Virus record (IMG/VR): IMGVR_UViG_3300042375_000522
Coordinates: 1 to 33,320 of that record
Origin: a virus
Length of the DNA stretch: 33,320 nucleotides
Strand: one strand, 5' to 3'
Below the pieces are notes generated by a model, which saw nothing but the letters and a program-made list of their open reading frames with translations, was not told the DNA's origin and did not search any database. The translations under genes were made by a program, and so were the position numbers. Every line of letters begins with the position of its first letter. Positions within the stretch are counted from its first letter, which is position 1. Of the stretch, positions 11,796 to 20,602 are shown piece after piece.

Positions 11796-13555
11796 GAGAT
11801 TTTCTCTACGCGAACCCAACTTCCTGAAGAAATCTCGTTTGCGGTTGCTGTAACACCAGCGACATTTTTTGCAAACTGGAACGAAACCGTTCCTGCTGTT
11901 GAGCCTGTTCCGAGATATGCTCTTTGATTGCTTGATGCCGTTTGACCCGGTGTCATTACAGTAAATTTAGCCGATGCTGATAAATTTTCGCCGCTTGGAG
12001 AGTAACGTGAATTAGTGCGATCACACGTAATCCATTTGCCATATATATTTGAGCCAGTTGGAGCTGTAATTTGTCCTTGGTGGCTTGCATTAGCTGAATC
12101 TGATACAATCAAGTTGTATTCAACAAGGTATTCAGAGTTTGCTTGAGCAGTCCAGTTTAATGCAGTAATTGCAACAAATGATGTTGTTGCATTTGTTGCT
12201 GCGGCAGTCAGTGCTTGGAAAATATAGCTCGGATACCCAACCACCGGAGAAAACGCATTTGCGTCGATCAACTCCTCCGACACTGAGCATCCGCTCAAGA
12301 TAACGGTCTGGCGTGTGCCTGCATCCGTGAGTTCGATCTCCAGGTCGAGATTGACTGCGTTATCACTGCCGACAAGGTCACGCAGAGCAAAGGTCGAAAA
12401 GTTAACATCCGCAGTCTTGCCGGGCTTGGCCGTCAGGCCGCTCTGGATTGTGATTGCGGGCTGATCGCAAAATCCTTTTTCTCCGCTGAATGTGATGTCG
12501 GCAAACTCTCCGTCAATACCGGCAACAGAGACTCCACCCGCGCCGATGCTATCGAAGGCTTGCAGCGCGGTTGCGATGTCAGCTGCTATGGCAGAGGCTG
12601 GCAGCGGGTCGCTCTGGCGCAGGAATGTTGCAATAGACCCCGAGGTCGTTGCTGCTGTGGCCGATGCAGTAGTGATCGTCGTTCCGCCTGCTGTAGTCGC
12701 GACGAGAAACGAGGTGACAGAAGGGATTGAGTTAATGAAGAGCGTCGATCCGCGAGTAAACCCGGTGATCGTCGTATCGAATCCGGTGATTGTGATCGGC
12801 TGGTTGAGTGCGAGGCCGTGCGTTACGCTTGTGAAAAAAACACCTGCTGTCACGGTGCTGTTGCTGGTCAGTGCGATGTCCGGGAATGTCAGGCGGAACG
12901 TGCCTGCGAAGGGTTTTTGCGAAAATGTGAGTCGTTGGATTTCGTTTTGCAATCCGCTGCCGGTAACGGTAGTTGCAATCGTAGCGGTGACGGTTGTCGA
13001 TAGGTTTGTCCAGGTGGATTGGAATACAGCAGGCGTGAGTCGTAGCTGAATCTCTGCGACCTCCTTGGCCGTTGCGCTCCCGGCGAGCCGCTCGTCGATG
13101 ACGGCAACGGTGTCGGGGATGACCTGCGAGACATCAGCCGTGAACGAGCCGCGCGTGCCTGCTGTAGCGAACCGGATTGTAAAGTGATCGTCGAGTGCGC
13201 CTGTGACGGTCACGCCTCCTGCGCTCGAGATCGCTGTAAGCGCGTTTAAGGCGGTGGCGATCTGTCCGGCGGTGGCAGCGGCGGGGATCGCTGATGTCGT
13301 GTCTCCACCAAACGTGAGCGTGTAGTCACCTGTCTCTGGGAGCAGGCTGCGAGAGCCGATGCCGAGCTTGACGCTGGTCGTAGATCGATCCACGACCGTG
13401 AAGGGAGCGTTGATAATTCCGGTTGCTTGCAGGAAGTAGAGGTTGAAAGTGCCGTTGTCGCCCTTTGTAAAAACGGGTGGTGCGGCGGGTGCAAGGTTGG
13501 TCTCGCTCGCTGCGAGACGGTTATTCGTCAGGTCAATAAATAAATCGCGTGCCAT
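11792..13555 (-). CDS. Fibre-like structural protein with repeated beta-rich domains
   Basis: A 587-residue protein rich in Ala, Thr, Ser and Gly. It starts MARDLFIDLTNNRL, an opening I associate with tail proteins of Verrucomicrobia prophages. A unit reading I-A-x-AL-x-A, IxxxGGVxVxG, then ITF/IRF with a glycine turn occurs near residues 90-135 and again near 335-375, so the shaft appears built from duplicated beta domains. The C-terminal 150 residues differ in composition and are AT-richer, as expected for an exchanged receptor-binding head. Position after the tail-tip genes and before lysis genes supports a fibre or baseplate protein. Confidence 0.68.
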   Translation of the reverse strand: MARDLFIDLTNNRLAASETNLAPAAPPVFTKGDNGTFNLYFLQATGIINAPFTVVDRSTTSVKLGIGSRSLLPETGDYTLTFGGDTTSAIPAAATAGQIATALNALTAISSAGGVTVTGALDDHFTIRFATAGTRGSFTADVSQVIPDTVAVIDERLAGSATAKEVAEIQLRLTPAVFQSTWTNLSTTVTATIATTVTGSGLQNEIQRLTFSQKPFAGTFRLTFPDIALTSNSTVTAGVFFTSVTHGLALNQPITITGFDTTITGFTRGSTLFINSIPSVTSFLVATTAGGTTITTASATAATTSGSIATFLRQSDPLPASAIAADIATALQAFDSIGAGGVSVAGIDGEFADITFSGEKGFCDQPAITIQSGLTAKPGKTADVNFSTFALRDLVGSDNAVNLDLEIELTDAGTRQTVILSGCSVSEELIDANAFSPVVGYPSYIFQALTAAATNATTSFVAITALNWTAQANSEYLVEYNLIVSDSANASHQGQITAPTGSNIYGKWITCDRTNSRYSPSGENLSASAKFTVMTPGQTASSNQRAYLGTGSTAGTVSFQFAKNVAGVTATANEISSGSWVRVEKIS

Positions 13556-13571
13556 TGTGTTGGTGGGTTTG

Positions 13572-13802
13572 TCAAATGCGGTCGGTGTAGTTTCGTGCAG
13601 AGTCGCAACATCCTGAGATTTTGCGCTGCGAGGACGGGTGGGATTGTTCGGCTCTTGCGTTTAGTGCCTGCGCAAACTCGGGCGTGTTCTCGCCGCGCTC
13701 AATGCAGCGGGAGCATGTGCCGTGGCTGGGTCGTCCGCCGTAGAATCCGAGACCGCACGCGTTGTATTCGCGGGTGGTGAAGGTTGTGTGCTGGCAGGTC
13801 AT
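13572..13802 (-). CDS. Small Cys-rich tail-region protein
   Basis: A 76-residue protein: MTCQHTTF, then CGLGFYGGRPSHGTCSRCIE and SGCCDSARNYTD. Six cysteines and two histidines in short spacing suggest metal binding or disulfides. I recall similar proteins (with the LGxYGGRPSHGxC core) in the same place in other phages, but no function. Its ATG overlaps the stop of the Cys-cluster protein before it (ATGA). Confidence 0.68.
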   Translation of the reverse strand: MTCQHTTFTTREYNACGLGFYGGRPSHGTCSRCIERGENTPEFAQALNARAEQSHPSSQRKISGCCDSARNYTDRI

Positions 13803-14653
13803 GAGACGGTGTATCCGCCGCCGTATGAGCCGACAGGAGTGTTCCCATTTCCTATTTTTTCAAAGGTTCCGGTTGGAGTTTTAATTTTCCATTTGCAAGA
13901 ATCTGAAATAGGATTTGTGTTTGAAATATAGTCTAATACGTAATCAAAATATAACATATAACCACCGCCTAAATATCTTCCAAGCACTGCCCACGAGCCA
14001 TACCCCTCGACTTGGCATGAAGCATAGGGAGATAACACCATAGGTGTATTTTGTGCGTTTATTTGCGGCGGATATTGAACCCTTGTCCCGCGAGTAACAA
14101 CTTGGCTGCCTGTTGCAAAAGCAATCGTAAGCGTGTCAGCAAACAAATCAAACATAAAGTAAAAGCGCGAACTATCTAATTCTTCAGGAGGAGGCGCCTC
14201 ACTACATAGAAAATTATATGCGAAAGCATAATCAGAACCTATGTTTGGCCGTATACCGTATTCTTCTTCAGGGTATTCAGGAGATGGCCCAATGTATGAT
14301 GACCAATTCCAGTAGTTTGTCGCGCTTACAATTGCAACCCCAAAAAAAATTTCAGCTCCCGTATCAGGGTCAAATTCTGAAGCTGTTTTATAGTAAAATG
14401 TGCCTGGAGGCCCACTATTAGAGTAGTTTTTTGTAAAAAACGGGGTCATTTTTTGCAAGGAATAGTATTCTAATTGATCTCCAAGTTCGTATTGGACAAA
14501 TTGCATATTATCCGGCAAATCATTGTGATCAAATTTTACATTCATCAAGTTACCCGGATACAAGAGATAGTCTAAGCACCCACAACACTCACAACTCACC
14601 TTGCCGTCCTTAATCACCACCGCGCCGCTCGGCTGTAGCTTGATCGTTGCCAT
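13799..14653 (-). CDS. AT-rich tail-tip protein with N-terminal Cys cluster
   Basis: A 284-residue protein starting MATIKLQPSGAVVIKDGKVS followed by CECCGC at about residues 21-26. The N-terminal 30 residues look like a conserved anchor of phage tail proteins. The rest is aromatic- and Tyr/Gly-rich (for example YYSLQKMTPFFTKNY, GGGYMLYFDYVLDY) and clearly AT-richer than neighbouring genes, as if the body was exchanged behind a fixed anchor. Likely a tail-tip or adhesion protein. It overlaps the next gene by ATGA. Confidence 0.55.
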   Translation of the reverse strand: MATIKLQPSGAVVIKDGKVSCECCGCLDYLLYPGNLMNVKFDHNDLPDNMQFVQYELGDQLEYYSLQKMTPFFTKNYSNSGPPGTFYYKTASEFDPDTGAEIFFGVAIVSATNYWNWSSYIGPSPEYPEEEYGIRPNIGSDYAFAYNFLCSEAPPPEELDSSRFYFMFDLFADTLTIAFATGSQVVTRGTRVQYPPQINAQNTPMVLSPYASCQVEGYGSWAVLGRYLGGGYMLYFDYVLDYISNTNPISDSCKWKIKTPTGTFEKIGNGNTPVGSYGGGYTVS

Positions 14654-14654
14654 G

Positions 14655-14930
14655 TCAGCACTCCTCCGTGGCGATCCATTGTATCGTGCCGCCGACCGAT
14701 CCGAGGACGTGGGTGCCTGAGCCGGGAGGAGAGGGGATCTTCAACCTGCGCTGGCGGTGTCCGCCTACTCCGGTTGTCTCTTCGTAAACGCCCTCGGCAA
14801 TGTCGAGCGTGGCAAAAACAAAATTTTTCATCAAGTCGCTGGCCTTGATCGCGTAGGGGTAGTCCTTGCTCGTCGTGCCAGTGCTACCCTTGACGAGGCC
14901 TTCAAAATCAACTGGTGGGTTGGATAGCAT
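14655..14930 (-). CDS. Small tail-region protein
   Basis: A 91-residue protein (MLSNPPVDFEGLVKGSTG ... LGSVGGTIQWIATEEC) with a basic middle GGHRQRRLKIPSPPG. It starts directly after the stop of the AT-rich gene upstream and lies one base before the Cys-cluster gene, so it is part of the tail-tip block. No domain is recognised. Confidence 0.62.
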   Translation of the reverse strand: MLSNPPVDFEGLVKGSTGTTSKDYPYAIKASDLMKNFVFATLDIAEGVYEETTGVGGHRQRRLKIPSPPGSGTHVLGSVGGTIQWIATEEC

Positions 14931-15686
14931 TTATTTTTTAATAAAATCAACACTAAAAAAACCACGGTATGGGATTGTGTATTCGCTCATCACCCCAAAA
15001 TTCACTGATGTTATTTGTCCTGCGCCTAGAAAACCATATCTTCGTTTAGAAGTAAACGGGAAGCTTGAAAAGAGACCATAAGTAAATAATGTGAATCCAT
15101 TATATGACAACCCAGAAGAAGATGGGCCAGTCATAAAATATTCTTCCCAAATTTTATAAGGGACGTTTACTGCAGCTGTTTCTATTTGCCCTTCTTGGAC
15201 AGTGGTTGAAAACATGCCCACGCTAATTGGCAAAAAATCGGCATCAATTTCAAAAGAAAAATTAGAAACCTCAGAACTCTGTAGAACAATTTTCTGAGTA
15301 TATCTTGGAATTATTGCGCTAACAAAGGTAGAGGGTTGGGGCACTTGATTGTCTATTGTAGAATAATTAAAACCACCAACTTCAAAATTGGTCTCAATTG
15401 ATCCAGTCACGGTTGTCCTGCCATACGCCGTCACGCGAAACTCTACAAATCCATCATCTCGCACAATTTCTTGCGGCCCTGGGAAAATAAAAAGCCCATC
15501 AAACGCGGGAGCGCCATCGTCCATCGGCATCCGTTCGTTAACCCTGATAGTGTTTCGATTTTTCGCAACATCCGCTTTGCGGCAAACAAACGACCGCTCA
15601 ACTCGCACCAGTCCGCTGGGATAGGTTTGCACCGTGCGGTTCGGGAGTGCGATGAGATTTGAGGTTCCGTGGTAAGTGTATGCCAT
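14931..15686 (-). CDS. Tail-tip protein with exchanged AT-rich C-terminal part
   Basis: A 251-residue beta-rich protein. The first 90 residues (MAYTYHGTSNLIALPNRTVQ) are GC-normal and probably conserved. From about residue 85 on, base composition shifts to AT and residues become Phe, Ser, Thr and Asn rich (IPYRGFFSVDF). This is the first gene after the tape measure protein, where distal tail and tip proteins normally lie. No enzyme motif is visible. Confidence 0.58.
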   Translation of the reverse strand: MAYTYHGTSNLIALPNRTVQTYPSGLVRVERSFVCRKADVAKNRNTIRVNERMPMDDGAPAFDGLFIFPGPQEIVRDDGFVEFRVTAYGRTTVTGSIETNFEVGGFNYSTIDNQVPQPSTFVSAIIPRYTQKIVLQSSEVSNFSFEIDADFLPISVGMFSTTVQEGQIETAAVNVPYKIWEEYFMTGPSSSGLSYNGFTLFTYGLFSSFPFTSKRRYGFLGAGQITSVNFGVMSEYTIPYRGFFSVDFIKK

Positions 15687-15690
15687 AATT

Positions 15691-18600
15691 TTATGCGAGT
15701 GCGGTCATCGGCAGGCGATCCCTAATGGTTTCGACGTAGCCCTGTATCGTGGAGACAAGGGTTTCTATGCTTGAGAGCACCCCACCGCCTGCGCCGCCGG
15801 TGACATCGATGCTGCCGATGCTCTTTTTGATTTGCTCAGGGTCCACCGTAAATGTTAGAGGGATGCCAGCGACTCCCGCCTCGATGGTGGCTCGGGTGGA
15901 CTGGATGTTGTTGTCGTCGGTTTGCGTTGTGATGTCCGAGTTGATCGAGCCGACTTTGTCCTTGATATCCCCAGCTGCCGTGTCAGCGGCGTTTGTGTCC
16001 GCAGTTGCTTTCACTGCGGCTTTCGTTGCTTCAGCAAATTTACTTTTGATATAGGTCTGAATCGCGTCAATATTGTCCTGCACCCCGACCTGATCGACTT
16101 TAGGCGTGACATCAGCAGGGTCTGCGTTTTTCAAGATGTTGATTGCTGTTTTGATCGCATCAAGTCTATTTTCCGATCCCTGGATCGCGCTCGGATCGAG
16201 ACCTAATTTTTTCATCGTGTCTACCTGGCTGCCTCCCGCAATATCGATGTTTAAAATTTTAGAAATTCCTGTTAAATCTGTCTGCGCCTGCTTACTTTCT
16301 TTTGCTATATCTCGCACTGGCTTAGTGATGTCTGTGCCATTGATTTTGTTAAGCAAAATCCCAATTTGCCCAATTTCGCCTTTGGTGTCGATAGCGGCTT
16401 TTTTAGCCATTAACATATTCCCCTCCGAACGAAATATCTCGTTGGCCAACCTCGCAGCCTCACCCACCGGCATAGACTTGGCGTATTCTTCTGTGAGCGT
16501 CTTGATTCGCTCCGTCCCTTTTTCCGCTGCAATTATCGCCTCAAGCCGTGCCTGCTCTGCCGTGTTTCCTGTGGCGATTGCATCGTTAAGCTGAATCTGC
16601 ATTTCAACATCTCGCATCTTTGCCTCGGCAATGTCTGCGGCGGCATTAAGTTTTGCTGTTTCAATTCGCGTTGACTCAGCTTGCTTGTCGATCAGATCGC
16701 GCATCTCTTGCGCTGCGTCTTTGATAAGTGCGGGATGTTTTCCTGTTGCCGTGTTGATCTCCTCCTGCACGGCTTTAACTTTTTTAGCCTGCTCTGCCGT
16801 GTTAAAAAACTCTGTATTTGCGGCGGCGAGGTTTGCTTTGAAAGCACTTGGAGCTTGGCTTAATACATTGCCAACTTCTGCTGCGGCATCTGTTCCATAT
16901 TGCTTAAATTTTCTAAAATTGTTATACTGAGCCTGATCCATTTTTTCCAAATTGGATTCTAAATTTGCACGAACCCCATCAAACATCTTCATGTTTGGGA
17001 GAACACTCAACATGGCACTCGCAAAGGCCATTGCGGCTTTTTGCCCTGCAATGAAAAAAGCGGAGTCAATAAATTTCATCGTTGCGCTATCTTGAGAAAA
17101 GAGTGCCCGAATAACCTCCCCGGCTGTTTTGAATGCCGCGCTGAATATATTGATGATCGAATTGCCGGTCTCCATCGCCTGCAATTTCACACTCTCGAAA
17201 ATTGACTTGAGTGCGAGACCTATTTTGCCTGCTTGGAAAGCTTCGACCGCGCTCTGAAACCCCTTCATAGCCTCTCCTGCGCCTACGAATGCCGATCCCA
17301 AATCCTTGCCGATCTGTGCTGCGTCAATCCGTGTCAGCGCAGTGACCACTGCCTCGATAGCCGGAGCCATCACGCTCATTAGCCCGGCGGCAAACTCGGT
17401 GAGTTTACCTTGGGCGACCTTGATTCCGTCACCAATCGCGTCGAACGCATCCGAACTTTCGTTCATTACGCCGACCATCGATCCAAGCTGTTGATTTGCG
17501 GTGCGAGTTTCTCCGCTGAAATTTGTCATGAGCGGCAGCAAGTCCTTGCCGAGTTTTCCACCAAAAACATCGCTCGCGAGTGCGCTGCGTTGCGTCTCGT
17601 TTGCAACGCCAGCCAAAGCGTTTCCGATTTTCTGAAATTGTTGCTCTGCGGGAAGGTTAATGAGTTCCGATGCCGAGAGACCAAGTTGATCAAATGCTTT
17701 TGCTGCCGCTCCTGTGCCGCTTGTTGCGTCCACGATAGACGACGACATTTTGGCTATTGCCGGACTAACCTTCTCCGCTCCTGCCCCTGTGTTGTCGAAT
17801 GCTCGTTGCAGCACTAAAAGCTCTCCAGCTGCAACTCCGGTCTGCGCGGAGAGGTCGGCAAGCTGTCCACCTAAATTCAGAGCGTTGCCAAAACTTGCTG
17901 CGACCGCCTGCACCCCTGCCATCGCCGTGTTGAATACAGCCATACCTGCAGCAAATGCTGCTCCTGCAACGCCGCTGGCCTTCGCAAGCTCGCCCAAGCT
18001 CAAGCCGCCCTTGTCGCTGCCTTTTTTAACATTGTCGCCCATCTCCAGAGCATCCTTGCCAATTTGTGGAGCTGAGGCTGAAAGTTTTGCATCTGCTTTT
18101 GCTACCGCTGTAGCAAAAGTTTCCATCGAAATTCTTCCTTCGTTAAGATGTTTTTGCAACTCCGAAACTTCATCGTTGTAAATTTGAGTCGCTGATCGGT
18201 TCGATCTTGTAATTGCCTCGGCTTTTTTTTGTTCTTCGGATAGCGATCTGGTTTCTTGCTCTGCTTTTTTAAGTGCCTCTTCAAGTTCCCGATTAGCCTG
18301 TTTCGCCTCTTCAGTTTGTGGCGTTGCAGATTTTAACGCTGACTCAGCCTTCTCAATCGCTGTTGCGTATGTTTTTTGAGAGATCGTGCCTGCATCAAGA
18401 TGCTTTTGCAGGTCGTCTACGGTATCGCTATAAATCTCAATCGCTGATCGGTTGGCTTTCGTTATGGACTCTGCAAGTCGCATTTGCTCCTTGAGCTTTT
18501 GCACGCTTGTAGAAGCAGATTCTACCTCTCCACCCAGCTGAGTAAAAATTCCTTGAGATTGTTTAATCTCACGCATTTTTTTTGCGATCTCTTCAAAAGA

Positions 18601-18714
18601 CAAAGTTCCACTATTCACCTCCGTCTCGAGCCGAGAAATCTCGGCCTGCACGGTTTTGAGCGTTGCCTCAAGTCCGGTGTCTTTGGCACCAAATTCTACG
18701 GATACATCAGCCAT
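15691..18714 (-). CDS. Tail tape measure protein
   Basis: At 1007 residues this is the longest gene. It has the typical make-up: charged coiled coils at both ends and a central Ala/Gly-rich hydrophobic region (GVAGAAFAAGMAVFNTAMAG). Such proteins fill the tail tube, set tail length and later enter the host membrane. A tandem repeat lies near the N terminus: ANRSAIEIYSDTVDDLQKHL at about 86 and SNRSATQIYNDEVSELQKHL at about 170, each within an 80-residue unit. The ATG at 18714 has GGAG 10 bases upstream; a TTG nine bases earlier is a weaker option. It follows the chaperone frameshift genes, as usual in siphophages. Confidence 0.92.
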   Translation of the reverse strand: MADVSVEFGAKDTGLEATLKTVQAEISRLETEVNSGTLSFEEIAKKMREIKQSQGIFTQLGGEVESASTSVQKLKEQMRLAESITKANRSAIEIYSDTVDDLQKHLDAGTISQKTYATAIEKAESALKSATPQTEEAKQANRELEEALKKAEQETRSLSEEQKKAEAITRSNRSATQIYNDEVSELQKHLNEGRISMETFATAVAKADAKLSASAPQIGKDALEMGDNVKKGSDKGGLSLGELAKASGVAGAAFAAGMAVFNTAMAGVQAVAASFGNALNLGGQLADLSAQTGVAAGELLVLQRAFDNTGAGAEKVSPAIAKMSSSIVDATSGTGAAAKAFDQLGLSASELINLPAEQQFQKIGNALAGVANETQRSALASDVFGGKLGKDLLPLMTNFSGETRTANQQLGSMVGVMNESSDAFDAIGDGIKVAQGKLTEFAAGLMSVMAPAIEAVVTALTRIDAAQIGKDLGSAFVGAGEAMKGFQSAVEAFQAGKIGLALKSIFESVKLQAMETGNSIINIFSAAFKTAGEVIRALFSQDSATMKFIDSAFFIAGQKAAMAFASAMLSVLPNMKMFDGVRANLESNLEKMDQAQYNNFRKFKQYGTDAAAEVGNVLSQAPSAFKANLAAANTEFFNTAEQAKKVKAVQEEINTATGKHPALIKDAAQEMRDLIDKQAESTRIETAKLNAAADIAEAKMRDVEMQIQLNDAIATGNTAEQARLEAIIAAEKGTERIKTLTEEYAKSMPVGEAARLANEIFRSEGNMLMAKKAAIDTKGEIGQIGILLNKINGTDITKPVRDIAKESKQAQTDLTGISKILNIDIAGGSQVDTMKKLGLDPSAIQGSENRLDAIKTAINILKNADPADVTPKVDQVGVQDNIDAIQTYIKSKFAEATKAAVKATADTNAADTAAGDIKDKVGSINSDITTQTDDNNIQSTRATIEAGVAGIPLTFTVDPEQIKKSIGSIDVTGGAGGGVLSSIETLVSTIQGYVETIRDRLPMTALA

Positions 18715-18715
18715 C

Positions 18716-19513
18716 TCAAGCAATCTCCGTTTCTCTGTATTTTAAGATGCGTTTCATTTGCTGGATCATTTTTGTAATCACGACCGCCTTGGCCGATGCG
18801 ATCTCGTTTTGCGGTATAACTTGCGAGGCCCACGGGGTAGAGTTTGTAAGCTGCACAGATGGGTTACTGGCGTTGCGTGAACGATCTTGAACAGATCCGC
18901 TGCCTGAGTTGCGCGTGACCCAGCCGGGGATGCCACGAGTCATCGATCCCTGCACGACCTGCGGAAGTTGTTTCGCACACTCGGCCCATCCTGCCTTGGT
19001 CAGGCCGACGCGCTTGATGACACCGGCAATGTAGGAGTCGAGTTCTCCCTGTTTTGCAATTGTGAGTTTTGTGCCGCGAGATTTAGTGCGGCCTGTGGTG
19101 CTATTGCGAGCAGATTGGTGGGTGCTCTTGATCGCCCCGCCAGAGATGATTTCCATGCCGCCCCAAGTCTTGAGGAATCCGATATTGGAAAAGATTTTCT
19201 CTACGAGATCAAACCTACCGCCAGAGACCAAGGCTAACAACCTTCCGCGTATCTTCTCGGCGTTTACCCGTGTAGCCATCTGGGTGAGCTGTTCTTCGGT
19301 CTTGATGATTTTGCCGATGTCTTTTTCTGTGCGACCTTCCCCAGCCAATTTTGCTTTGTTATCAGCCCCAAACGGCTGGGTGCGGCGTGCCAGCTCGACG
19401 CAGAGCAGGCGTGCATTTGCAACGACTGCGTCAGGGATTGTTTGCTCTCTGATCTTTGCGTAATCGTCTAAAATGTTTTCTAATTTTGTCGCTGTGAATT
19501 TGAATTTAGGCAT
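18716..19513 (-). CDS. Tail-region protein of unknown function
   Basis: A 265-residue, largely helical protein (MPKFKFTATKLENILDDYAK). It has a Ser/Thr/Lys-rich central loop (STHQSARNSTTGRTKSRG) and a later KAGWAECAKQLPQV. It lies between the chaperone GT frame and the tape measure gene, one base from the latter. Position suggests a tail assembly or minor tail role, but I recognise no family. An HK97-gp10-like connector is one possibility, since such proteins are also basic and helical. Confidence 0.6.
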   Translation of the reverse strand: MPKFKFTATKLENILDDYAKIREQTIPDAVVANARLLCVELARRTQPFGADNKAKLAGEGRTEKDIGKIIKTEEQLTQMATRVNAEKIRGRLLALVSGGRFDLVEKIFSNIGFLKTWGGMEIISGGAIKSTHQSARNSTTGRTKSRGTKLTIAKQGELDSYIAGVIKRVGLTKAGWAECAKQLPQVVQGSMTRGIPGWVTRNSGSGSVQDRSRNASNPSVQLTNSTPWASQVIPQNEIASAKAVVITKMIQQMKRILKYRETEIA

Positions 19514-19518
19514 CGAGT

Positions 19519-20138
19519 TTAGGCATGGCCTTTCAATACGGCATCGAGTGCCGCGTCTATACTGGCGAGAGCGTCAACCGACGCTGTGGTGCGGTTGCGT
19601 GTCCATCTCGGCTTGCGACCGGTCGCGAGGGAATCGCAGAATAAAATCTGCAATCCTGCCGCAAACGGCACCTCTTCCATACATTCTCGGAAGCCCCAGC
19701 CGGTCGCCTTTGCAAGCCGATACACATAGCCTGCGAGCCAACCGGGGCCGCTTAGTTTTTTGAGCCGTTCCCGGATGTCTCGCTCGACGCGGCGGCGTAG
19801 CGTTCAAAAGCCTTAGCCATGATGGATGCAATTGCATTCATTTCGCTGTGGTGGACGACATTTTTATCCATCCAAGCATCCACGGCGTTTAGAAAGTCTT
19901 CTCTGTCGTTCACGCTTTTCTGAATATCGGCGCGTGGTGCGGAGTGTAAAAATGCAAACGCTGCCGACTTCCAGATCAGGTCTTTGTCGTCTGCGAAAAC
20001 TTGGTTGCGTTGCATCCAACTCACGCTTAGTGCCGTGATCGGTCTTAGTTCAAGGTCACCAAATTTCATCGGCCCTTCTGTCATTCCCTCTTCGCGGAGG
20101 ATGTCGTCATCTTTTTCGAGGTCTCTATTTTTTTTCAT
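19519..20138 (-). CDS. Tail assembly chaperone GT fusion made by -1 frameshift
   Basis: Frame G (19752-20138) changes to the -1 frame at the slippery site 19755-19761 and continues without a stop to 19519. The added 78 residues begin LSGPGWLAGYVYRLAKATGW and include GFRECMEEVPFAAGLQ. The T frame lacks a good own start (only a GTG at 19725, no ribosome binding site) but is fully open back to the slip site. G/GT pairs directly before the tape measure gene are a known siphophage feature; the GT form brings tail tube subunits to the tape measure. One gene lies between here, a small deviation. Confidence 0.82.
19752..20138 (-). CDS. Tail assembly chaperone G
   Basis: A 128-residue protein, highly charged at the N terminus (MKKNRDLEKDDDILREEG), with a helical body and a Ser/Gly-rich end (SSETSGNGSKN). 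It is the unshifted product. Its last codons TCA AAA AAC TAA contain the heptamer A AAA AAC. It binds the tape measure protein during tail assembly, as known for the lambda G family. The start overlaps the preceding stop by ATGA. Confidence 0.75.
   Translation of the reverse strand: MKKNRDLEKDDDILREEGMTEGPMKFGDLELRPITALSVSWMQRNQVFADDKDLIWKSAAFAFLHSAPRADIQKSVNDREDFLNAVDAWMDKNVVHHSEMNAIASIMAKAFERYAAASSETSGNGSKN
19755..19761 (-). promoter_or_regulatory. Programmed -1 ribosomal frameshift site A AAA AAC
   Basis: The minus strand reads TCA AAA AAC TAA in the zero frame. The heptamer A AAA AAC fits X XXY YYZ exactly, and slipping back one base gives CTA AGC GGC ..., opening the T frame just as the zero frame hits its stop. 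The GC-rich sequence following (GGCCCCGGTTGG) could form a stimulating structure. Confidence 0.85.
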
Positions 20139-20545
20139 AATTTTGTAGCAAGAGTCTTTTTATCGGCGTCTGTTGCGTCTTCGCGGATCGCAATGCGCTT
20201 GCCGTTACGCTCAATAATGATGCGTCTTGGCGTGCTGTGGACGAGATCAACAAGCGTGTCACGGTTGAGCAATGCGGCGCGGATGTAATTGATCGGGTTC
20301 TCTGGGTCTGATGTATCGAGCACATCAGCTTCCTTGGTCATTCCCAGCACGACATCGCGTGCCTTAGCGCCTGTCGTAGACAATTCGTCAAACCAAAAAA
20401 CGGTGGATTCTTTTCCGTCCGGACGAACCATTCGAGTGACTGGTTCTGGTTGCTTCATCGCAAATCCCATCGTCGCGAGAGCGGTAGCGACTTTGATATT
20501 CGCGGTGTAAAAATACGACTCTTTGTCGTTGTATGTTTCTGTCAT
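20135..20545 (-). CDS. Tail-region protein of unknown function
   Basis: A 136-residue protein (MTETYNDKESYFYTANIKVA) with FWFDELSTTGAKARDV in the middle and a basic end. It lies between the tail tube gene and the assembly chaperone, a position often held by small tail-assembly proteins. The leader TTACAAATAATTT before the ATG is similar to the early-gene A-rich word. It overlaps gene G by ATGA. Confidence 0.62.
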   Translation of the reverse strand: MTETYNDKESYFYTANIKVATALATMGFAMKQPEPVTRMVRPDGKESTVFWFDELSTTGAKARDVVLGMTKEADVLDTSDPENPINYIRAALLNRDTLVDLVHSTPRRIIIERNGKRIAIREDATDADKKTLATKL

Positions 20546-20565
20546 AAATTATTTGTAAAATCTGT

Positions 20566-20591
20566 CTGGCAGGAATTAGCCGTCCTGCCAG
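20566..20591 (-). terminator. Hairpin after the tail tube gene, probable partial terminator
   Basis: CTGGCAGGA and TCCTGCCAG form a perfect 9-bp stem with an 8-base loop, 12 bases after the stop of the tail tube gene. On the minus strand it is followed by ACAGATTTTAC, a weak T-run starting five bases on. A leaky terminator or RNA-stabilising hairpin that raises the tube gene's level over its neighbours is likely. Confidence 0.58.
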
Positions 20592-20602
20592 CGGCGCCCA
20601 GC

